This document shows, in pieces, positions 5,363 to 11,152 of a DNA stretch of 11,152 nucleotides. The position numbers were made by a program, and so were the translations under genes. How positions within the stretch are numbered: the first letter of the stretch is position 1; each line of letters starts with the position of its first letter. Source of the stretch: Eggerthellales bacterium UBA948. Its GTDB lineage: Bacteria; Actinomycetota; Coriobacteriia; Coriobacteriales; UBA8131. The stretch lies in contig DBCW01000123.1 of the NCBI GenBank assembly GCA_002293265.1, forward strand, positions 1 to 11,152, read 5' to 3'. Under the pieces are notes generated by a model that searched no databases, was not told where the DNA came from, and saw only the letters and a program-made list of their open reading frames with translations.

Positions 5363-7804
5363 ATGGTTCGTAGGGTTCTTTCTGTTTTTCTAGTTTGTTT
5401 GCTGGTATATACAATTGTTCCTTCGGGATTATTAGCTTTTGCCGAGGATCAAGTTAGTGTAGAAAGCGAATCTACACCTGATGAATCAACATCAGGTGAG
5501 TCTTCTACTGATGAGTCGGCTACAGATGAGTCCACGACCGGCGAGTCGGCAACTGATGGATCAACAGAGGATGCAACTGACACTACAACAACCGATGAGA
5601 ACACATCAGGCGATGAAGCAACAGAAGAAACAGTGACTGACGAGGATGCAACAAACGGCGCAGAATCAAACGAGCTGGCTAACGGAAAGTATATTATTCG
5701 CACAAAGCTTTCTGACTCTCGAGTAATCGAGATCGCAGATGGCAGTAAAAAGCGTGGTGCCTCTGCCGTTATTAATGAATCAGACATGAGCACCGCACAA
5801 CAGTTTGTGTTTAAAAAAGACTCTGAGGGTTACTACACCATCAAGAATTCCAAGTCAGGCATGATGCTGGGCGTAAAGAACGCACAAGCCAAATCAGGTG
5901 CAGATGTATGTCAATATCCCGCCAACAATTCACTTTCTCAAAAATGGTTACTCGCTAAAGAAGACGATGGGTACCGTATCTCCTCCGCATTATCCGATAA
6001 ACTTTTCTTGGATGTCGCGGGGTCTAAAAATGCAAACGGCACAAATATTCAAATATATAAACGTAAAAGTTCAAAAGCTCAGATATTTGTGATGCTGCCT
6101 CTGCAAGCTGAAGTCAAATCAACTCGCACAGTAGAAAACGGTCGTTACACGATCACGTCTAATCTTTCTAAGAAAATGGCAGTTGATGTGCCTGAGGGGT
6201 CTTTTTCAAACGGCGTACAGATGCAGATCTGGCAGTCCAACCAGACTGTCGCTCAGGTATTTGACATCACTCGTCATAGTGACGGTTTTTACTCTATCAG
6301 ATCGGTGAACTCAGGTTCTTATCTTACTGTCTCGGATAACAACATTGTAGCCGGTACATCGATCGTGCAATGGAAATCTAATAATAAAGCTTCCCAGCGT
6401 TGGGCGATTAAAGAAAACAGCAATGGGTCGTATACATTTGTAGCCAAAAGAAGCGGGCTGGTTATCTCTGTTGCCGGTGCAAAAGGCAAATCCGGTTCAA
6501 AGCTTGAGCTGGGAGAATCTAAGGGCGCTAACAAAGCAGAGCGCTTTACCATAACGCCTACTAAGGCCGAGCCACTTGTCGACAATTCTTTGATCAACCT
6601 GGTTCCGTATACCCAAAAGAGCAAAGTTGTTGATGTGGAGAGCGGAAGTTTAAAAGGCGGAGCAAATGTGCAAGCCTGGAAAAACAACAATACCATGGGA
6701 CAAAAATTTGTTGTTGAGCGTATTGCAGAGAACACCTATGCGTTTGTCTCGGTAAACTCCGGTCTTTATCTGACAGCCAGCGGTAATAATGTTTGCCAAA
6801 AGTCCAGCAATAAGGGCACCCTCACGAAAAGCCAAAAATGGGTTGTCAATTGGGTTTATGGTGGCTTTACCCTTACCAATGTGGCCAGCAAAAAAAATAT
6901 GACGATAGTCAAGAGCGGCAAAAGTGGTTACAACATTAAGGTTGCCAAAGCGTCCAATAGCAAGACACAGGTGTTTAGATATCAAATGCCTGAAGTGCTG
7001 ACAGGCGGAATGTATCTTCTTACAACACCAACCGGACATGCCATTCAGATCACAAAAGAATCGGTTAATTCCGGCAAAAACGCTCAAGTCTGGAAGCGCA
7101 ATGCAACCGGTGCACAAAAATGGCGTATTCAGTCTGAGGGCAATGGTTATTATTCCATCAGATGTGTGCGTTCAAATAGAGTTTTGGATATTAAGGGATC
7201 TTCTACCAAAAACAATACCGGTGTTCAGCTTTGGGATTACAACGGTTCTAAAGGGCAGTTGTGGAAAGGCGTTGCTGCTGAAAAAGATGGATGGATTCAT
7301 CTGCAAGCCGCAAACGGAATGTATCTCTCTGCCTCCAACGACGGCAACAAAAATGGTATTGCTGTTAAGGTAACATCAAGTCCAAAAAGAGCTCTTGAGT
7401 TGCGTCTGGTAGCCACTTCTTACACCGGTCCGTCGGGTACATATGCTGACGTTAATCTGTCCACTCAAAAGATGATCTTTGTTAAAAACGGAGTAATCGT
7501 ACTTGAAAGCGATGTTGTGACCGGTCGCCCGGGCATGAATACTCCTACCGGAACTTTTAAGATTATGCATAAGCAAAGTCCATCGGTGTTAGTTGGTGCA
7601 GACTATCGAGCTCCGGTCTCTTATTGGATGCCATTTACCAGTGCAGGTCATGGATTTCACGATGCCACATGGCAATCGGCTTTTGGCGGAAACAGGTGGA
7701 AGAACGGCTTTGGGTCTCATGGATGTGTAAATATGCCACTTTGGGCAGCAAAGATTCTATACAATAACATCTCTGCGGGAGACACAGTGCGTATTCATTG
7801 GTAG
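5363..7804 (+). CDS. Secreted L,D-transpeptidase (YkuD) with four ricin-like trefoils
   Basis: This is an 813-residue exported wall enzyme. L,D-transpeptidases form 3-3 cross-links in peptidoglycan or attach proteins to it. Residues 1-27 are a signal peptide ending AFA. Residues 28-108 have no Lys or Arg and are rich in Ser, Thr, Asp and Glu, including six tandem pentapeptides. Residues about 105-684 carry four beta-trefoils, with Q-x-W/F signatures near 145, 192, 239, 297, 344, 392, 446, 490, 535, 584 and 631. The twelfth (about 677) is degenerate. The YkuD domain fills about 690-813: His763 in GHGFHDA and the catalytic Cys788 in SHGCVNM. The stop follows VRIHW directly. I chose ATG 5363 because GGTGGG lies four bases upstream; ATG 5351 (four residues longer) has no ribosome site at normal spacing. 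The trefoils match those of the upstream protease, so both genes probably share a wall target. Confidence 0.93.
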   Translation: MVRRVLSVFLVCLLVYTIVPSGLLAFAEDQVSVESESTPDESTSGESSTDESATDESTTGESATDGSTEDATDTTTTDENTSGDEATEETVTDEDATNGAESNELANGKYIIRTKLSDSRVIEIADGSKKRGASAVINESDMSTAQQFVFKKDSEGYYTIKNSKSGMMLGVKNAQAKSGADVCQYPANNSLSQKWLLAKEDDGYRISSALSDKLFLDVAGSKNANGTNIQIYKRKSSKAQIFVMLPLQAEVKSTRTVENGRYTITSNLSKKMAVDVPEGSFSNGVQMQIWQSNQTVAQVFDITRHSDGFYSIRSVNSGSYLTVSDNNIVAGTSIVQWKSNNKASQRWAIKENSNGSYTFVAKRSGLVISVAGAKGKSGSKLELGESKGANKAERFTITPTKAEPLVDNSLINLVPYTQKSKVVDVESGSLKGGANVQAWKNNNTMGQKFVVERIAENTYAFVSVNSGLYLTASGNNVCQKSSNKGTLTKSQKWVVNWVYGGFTLTNVASKKNMTIVKSGKSGYNIKVAKASNSKTQVFRYQMPEVLTGGMYLLTTPTGHAIQITKESVNSGKNAQVWKRNATGAQKWRIQSEGNGYYSIRCVRSNRVLDIKGSSTKNNTGVQLWDYNGSKGQLWKGVAAEKDGWIHLQAANGMYLSASNDGNKNGIAVKVTSSPKRALELRLVATSYTGPSGTYADVNLSTQKMIFVKNGVIVLESDVVTGRPGMNTPTGTFKIMHKQSPSVLVGADYRAPVSYWMPFTSAGHGFHDATWQSAFGGNRWKNGFGSHGCVNMPLWAAKILYNNISAGDTVRIHW
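5480..5569 (+). repeat. Six 15-bp tandem units coding pentapeptides in the transpeptidase linker
   Basis: Residues 40-69 read as six successive five-residue units: DESTS, GESST, DESAT, DESTT, GESAT and DGSTE. The DNA repeats with a 15-bp period (GATGAGTC-type cores). The stretch continues less regularly to about 5660. It probably forms a disordered, strongly acidic spacer between the membrane or wall and the trefoils. Unit number could vary by slippage between strains. Confidence 0.8.
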
Positions 7805-7867
7805 TTTAAGGAAGCAACGGTTTAATGCTGGTCAGATTGTCTGAAAACTATGTATCTAACCCAAGTT

Positions 7868-7949
7868 GTCATTCCCGCGCAGGCGCGAATCCATGACAAA
7901 CGGCAACTACAATATTGGATAAATAGATTCCCGCCTGCGCGGGAATGAC
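7868..7949. repeat. Inverted pair of dRS3/REP-like palindromes
   Basis: GTCATTCCCGCGCAGGCGCG plus AATC (7868-7891) and its reverse complement at 7926-7949 match at 23 of 24 positions, separated by 34 bases. The right copy contains ATTCCC-N8-GGGAAT (7927-7946), the form described for Neisseria dRS3 elements, and folds into an 8-bp stem with a 4-base loop. The left copy has one mismatch in that stem. It sits between the convergent transpeptidase and GT4 genes, where the hairpins could terminate or stabilise either transcript. No classic U-tract follows on either strand. It is probably a dispersed repeat of the host genome. Confidence 0.75.
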
Positions 7950-8024
7950 AGAGGGGGTTGCGAGAATGACAGAAATGACCGCGGGAATGCTAGGGATGGC
8001 CGCGAGAATGACAGCCTTGGTTAT
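7941..8024. repeat. Four degenerate 21-bp tandem units
   Basis: Units at 7941-7961, 7962-7982, 7983-8003 and 8004-8024 begin G(G/A)GAATG; the first three end in GC, two of them in CCGC. The first unit overlaps the end of the right dRS3-like palindrome (GGGAATGACA), suggesting that the array grew from a duplicated palindrome end. The 21-bp period keeps plus-strand frames open, producing a 63-codon frame from 7945 that I do not regard as a gene. Confidence 0.65.
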
Positions 8025-8046
8025 GCCTACACTTTTGATACAGTTC

Positions 8047-9693
8047 CTACTTCTTTTTGGCAAAGTTTCTTATGAACCACCATCTGATTTTTCTTGGTAT
8101 GTACAAGACTGCCAAACCGGTTCGATAGGTTTTTGACTCTTCATAGTCTCTTACCATTTGTGAAAGGTCATTTTCTAACTTAACAATACCTTGCTTGAAT
8201 CCTTCGATGTCTTGCTTGAGGTCTTCGTTTTCTTTTTCTAAAGACACAACATCTTTGTTTATAGTTCCAAGCAATAAGTTTGTCTTATGCACATAACCAC
8301 GCAAACCGATCTCGGTAAAGCGATTATTTGTCTTCCAAAGAATGTGTTGCGTTTCTTCAACTTGCCGGTCAATACCGATGCTTTGTCTGCCGCTTACATC
8401 AAATAGGCTACCGAGAATTCTTTTCCAGTCTTTAGCAACGTCTTGTTTGGACAAGTAATCTTCAAGACTTTGCCTTGCTTCCTCGCTAAGAGCGCTGCGC
8501 TTGTCTTTGTCTTTGATTATGCTCACCAGTTGTTGAGCAAAACTTTCGCTGTCATCAAAGGGAACAGCTATGACACCTTTGCCCTCTCGCGCAACCTCTA
8601 AAAACGGCAGATCATACATGACGCTGGGCACACCAAAACCTTTGGCCTCAGAGATTGTTAACGGATAACCCTCAACAATAGAAGTAGAAAGCATAATCGA
8701 CGCATTTTCGTAATACGCCGAAACTTCTTTTTGGTGCCCTGCAAGCGTTATTGCCTCAGAAAGACCGTGTTCGTTTACCGCTCTCGCAAACGCCTCCTGC
8801 TCTCTTACGGTCTCAGCTTTGCCAACAATAGTCAGTTTTGCCTCCGGTACCTCCCTGACTACTTTTTTCATAATCTTGAGTAGCGCTTCGGGGTTTTTTT
8901 CGTAAGAAAGGCGCCCCACCCAAACAAGATTTGTGTTTGGCGCAGTTGATGTCTGCGGTTTCAGTAAACTATTTCTGAGTGGTTGATTTATCCAAAACAC
9001 ATTCTCGCAAAATTCGCTCCAATATGCTTTATCAACACGGCTCAAAACTACAACGGCATCCATCAAAGAGAACACTGCCGGCATATCATAGTGATATAGC
9101 CAGTCTGCCGTTAAAGTAGGAAAAGCAAAGCAGCTGTGATTGTACGTTATAAACGGGATGCCCTCATATTTAATTACCAGCATATCCCAAAGGGTCAAAT
9201 CACTCATCCACGCATGCCAAACAAAGCAGTCTACTGAGTGCTCCGCAAGCGAGCTGCTAAGCTTCTCGCCACGCTCAAGGTAATTGCTGTTTACTTCTCC
9301 GTGTGGCGGTAACACCACTCGCGTATATTCATGATTGGTTTGATAATCTAACTCGTTAGGTTCGTCATCGGTATAGAGCACTACTTTGTAACCCATATCG
9401 CCAAAGACATCGGTCAACAACGCCATGATGTTTTCTGTGCCGCCATTATAAAAGCGATGGTAAAACATGCCTATCGTCTTTATTTCTCGCTTTTGCTTTT
9501 TAAAGTATCTTGATCTTGATATAACATTTGATATGAGTTGGCGCTCCCAAGCAAAGGTCTGCGCCAGTTTTGCAATGGTCATTACTACACCGCACTGTTC
9601 AACGCAGCGCTCTACAAGCGTTGTCTGCTCTGAGAAGCTAAGATCTCTTAGTTGTTCAGCTAGTTCAGCTAGCAGTGTCTCAGACTCTCCCAT
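8047..9693 (-). CDS. GT4-family glycosyltransferase with coiled-coil tail
   Basis: This 548-residue GT-B enzyme probably adds a sugar from a nucleotide donor to a growing surface glycan on the cytoplasmic face of the membrane. The N-domain starts near 72 with a loop YNGGTEN (82-88). The C-domain has VGRLSYEKNP (259-268) and the E-x7-E donor-site motif EGYPLTISE (341-349), typical of retaining GT4 enzymes. Two unusual parts flank the core. About 70 N-terminal residues are predicted mainly helical. A charged heptad-like stretch at about 476-520 is followed by a basic-aromatic segment IPRKIRWWFIRNF (532-544) that may bind the membrane surface. ATG 9693 has GGGAG five bases upstream and lies 15 bp after the GT2 gene, so the two are co-transcribed and perhaps translationally coupled. 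Donor and acceptor sugars cannot be inferred. Confidence 0.9.
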   Translation of the reverse strand: MGESETLLAELAEQLRDLSFSEQTTLVERCVEQCGVVMTIAKLAQTFAWERQLISNVISRSRYFKKQKREIKTIGMFYHRFYNGGTENIMALLTDVFGDMGYKVVLYTDDEPNELDYQTNHEYTRVVLPPHGEVNSNYLERGEKLSSSLAEHSVDCFVWHAWMSDLTLWDMLVIKYEGIPFITYNHSCFAFPTLTADWLYHYDMPAVFSLMDAVVVLSRVDKAYWSEFCENVFWINQPLRNSLLKPQTSTAPNTNLVWVGRLSYEKNPEALLKIMKKVVREVPEAKLTIVGKAETVREQEAFARAVNEHGLSEAITLAGHQKEVSAYYENASIMLSTSIVEGYPLTISEAKGFGVPSVMYDLPFLEVAREGKGVIAVPFDDSESFAQQLVSIIKDKDKRSALSEEARQSLEDYLSKQDVAKDWKRILGSLFDVSGRQSIGIDRQVEETQHILWKTNNRFTEIGLRGYVHKTNLLLGTINKDVVSLEKENEDLKQDIEGFKQGIVKLENDLSQMVRDYEESKTYRTGLAVLYIPRKIRWWFIRNFAKKK

Positions 9694-9708
9694 ATCAACT
9701 CCCGGTCT

Positions 9709-10989
9709 TTAGCTTTCGTGCTTTGAATCTTTGCAATCAAGATTCTTGCTTGCGGACTCTACGGTAACACAGCAAAGCATCCCCCATGCACTCTTATCAA
9801 GATACTCGGCTAACAGCACAGATGTTGCCCGAGCGGCTCTCAACTCTTCTTTTTGTCTAATATTTATGCGAACTTCCAAGTCATTCAAGTATCTTTCGTT
9901 TTTAATGGCGCTTACCGGAAAAATACTTCTAAGCACTTTACGCACTGCCTCTTTGAGCCTTTTTTGCATATATGCTATTCGGCGTTTAAGACTGCGGCTA
10001 AAGAATCGCCAGTTGCTATAAATTCGTACGTCTACCTTGTTGGTGCTCTCATCCATCAGGTGTTTTAAGAGTTCTTGCGTAAACCCGGGCACCCTGTCGT
10101 CAGCAATCATCGCTTCGTTTAGCGACTCACGCAATACTTTGCGTAAGCTTATAAGCAACGCCGCTTGGTCTTCTTCGGATTCGTTGCTGATGTGTCCGGC
10201 TATAAAATCCAGAGTCCAGTTAAATATTTGTGCCGGATACTGCTCAATCCAGCCCTGTTCTTTCCAGTCTTTAAGAACTCGGTCGATAATGACGATGTGT
10301 TCTTTTGCACGGACAAGAGATGCCGCAAAGCGCGTTGCCATCAATGAGTCTTTACGTGCTAAACGATAGTTGTAAAGTCGATTAGAGATGAATGCTATTC
10401 TTTGTGCCCGAGGATAAGCTGCAAAATAGAAGACTTCGTCCTCACCAAACAAGACAGTTTCATCAAACCACAGCGATCTTGCCTGTAAGAATTTTTTCGA
10501 AAATGCGCTGCGCCAAACAAAAGGGTGAGATTTTTCGACCTCTAAAATATCTATATTAAAGCCGTTGTATACAATATCTCTGGGACCTAAGCAGTCTGTG
10601 AGCCACTCGTCTATCTCTGTTGCCGGGTAGCAATTTGCTCCAAAAGTAACAATGTCTGCGTCGTTATCCACAAACGCCTTGTAGACCTTTTCGCAAGCGT
10701 CTTTTTCTATAAGGTCATCTGAATCAACCAACATAACGTATTCAGCCTTAGCCACTGCAATGCCGGCATTGCGTGCCGAAGAAAGCCCGCCGTTTGGCTT
10801 ATCTATTATGCGAACTCGCTTGTCAACAGCGGCTAATAAATTAAGTAAAGCCATTGAGCGGTCGGTAGCTCCGTCGTTCACACAAATTATTTCGATATCG
10901 CTAAGGCTTTGTTCGCGAATGGTCTGCACGCATAAAGCAAGGTAAGTCTCGACATTATATACAGGTACAACTACAGATATTTGAGGCAT
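9709..10989 (-). CDS. GT2-family glycosyltransferase
   Basis: This 426-residue GT-A enzyme is probably an inverting transferase for capsule, teichoic-acid-like or other surface polysaccharide. The N-terminus has VVPVYNVE (7-14), CVNDGATD (36-43, Asp39 for nucleotide binding), KPNGGLSSARNAG (64-76) and the metal-binding DSDD (89-92). FGEDEVF (181-187) holds the usual acidic catalytic-base region. After about 320 comes a basic tail (SLKRRIAYMQKRLKEAVRKV, 333-352) that is likely an amphipathic helix at the membrane, then a charged segment of unknown role ending KNLDCKDSKHES. The ATG has GGAGTGG seven bases upstream. It precedes the GT4 gene by 15 bp in the same direction. The pair may be the visible end of a longer polysaccharide operon. 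Confidence 0.92.
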   Translation of the reverse strand: MPQISVVVPVYNVETYLALCVQTIREQSLSDIEIICVNDGATDRSMALLNLLAAVDKRVRIIDKPNGGLSSARNAGIAVAKAEYVMLVDSDDLIEKDACEKVYKAFVDNDADIVTFGANCYPATEIDEWLTDCLGPRDIVYNGFNIDILEVEKSHPFVWRSAFSKKFLQARSLWFDETVLFGEDEVFYFAAYPRAQRIAFISNRLYNYRLARKDSLMATRFAASLVRAKEHIVIIDRVLKDWKEQGWIEQYPAQIFNWTLDFIAGHISNESEEDQAALLISLRKVLRESLNEAMIADDRVPGFTQELLKHLMDESTNKVDVRIYSNWRFFSRSLKRRIAYMQKRLKEAVRKVLRSIFPVSAIKNERYLNDLEVRINIRQKEELRAARATSVLLAEYLDKSAWGMLCCVTVESASKNLDCKDSKHES

Positions 10990-11152
10990 TTTTATACCAC
11001 TCCAAAATTGCTTGTTGCTTTGCTTGGTCTTACATTAGCTGTAGTCATAATCTTATTGTGAAGTATACAACATATATTAATATGATCTAATAGCAATTTG
11101 ACCTCCTTATGAGCGAGGACCCGAAAAAATAGAGGCTTCGGTAGTTTGTGTG
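10990..11152 (-). other. Upstream region of the GT operon, possible promoter or end of an upstream gene
   Basis: The stretch 11040-11100 is AT-rich. On the minus strand it holds TATACT (11067-11062), a 5/6 -10 box, with no good -35 at the right distance. A strong AAGGAGGT (minus strand, 11108-11101) is followed four bases on by TTG (11096-11094). That frame is open from the right edge to a TAA at 10994-10992, two bases before the GT2 ATG. I cannot recognise the 52 residues it would encode. It could be the end of an upstream gene, a small coupled ORF, or chance. CCGAA/TTCGG at 11121-11141 could form a weak hairpin. Confidence 0.25.

Noticed and set aside
6319..7117. Minus-strand open frames opposite the transpeptidase trefoils
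   Set aside because: The plus-strand protein is continuous and repetitive; the antisense frames arise from its regular repeat composition.
7868..8024. CRISPR array
   Set aside because: The repeats are inverted or directly abutting with no unique spacers of regular length and no cas genes nearby.
7945..8136. 63-codon plus-strand frame rich in MT/MA repeats with a hydrophobic centre
   Set aside because: It is generated by the 21-bp tandem array (a multiple of three) and then runs antisense into the GT4 gene. It has no ribosome binding site.

Overview
The window is a piece of a bacterial chromosome with five complete protein genes and no sign of phage, plasmid or insertion-sequence coding. Base composition is moderate (mid-40s % GC by eye). 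The gene types and secreted multi-domain proteins point to a Gram-positive host. My best guess is a low-GC member of the Coriobacteriia (Actinomycetota), where ricin-type trefoil domains on secreted proteins are common. This is inference from architecture, and Bacillota is not excluded.

Left block (1-2584, minus strand): argC then argJ, two consecutive steps of arginine biosynthesis, transcribed leftwards. A candidate promoter, an ARG-box-like site and a separate 19-bp palindrome lie upstream of argC. argJ ends inside a striking 125-bp imperfect palindrome (39-163). Its terminal repeat supplies the argJ stop codon, and a second partial copy of one arm runs off the left edge.

Middle block (2850-7804, plus strand): two large secreted proteins built from the same module. 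The first is a subtilisin-like (S8) serine protease with two C-terminal ricin-B-like beta-trefoils. The second is an L,D-transpeptidase (YkuD) with a signal peptide, an acidic Ser/Thr/Asp/Glu tract made partly of pentapeptide repeats, four ricin-like trefoils and a C-terminal catalytic domain. A hairpin and a perfect TATAAT separate them. Both probably act at the cell wall or surface, where the trefoils could bind glycan.

Right block (8047-10989, minus strand): a tightly spaced glycosyltransferase pair, GT2 (GT-A fold) first and GT4 (GT-B fold) 15 bp behind it. It probably belongs to a surface polysaccharide locus that may continue past the right edge. Between the convergent transpeptidase and GT4 genes is a repeat cluster: an inverted pair of dRS3/REP-like palindromes followed by four degenerate 21-bp tandem units.

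Nothing here is clearly a new defence or mobile system. The most distinctive features are the two modular ricin-trefoil wall proteins and the two non-coding repeat families, one at the 3' end of argJ and one between the convergent genes.
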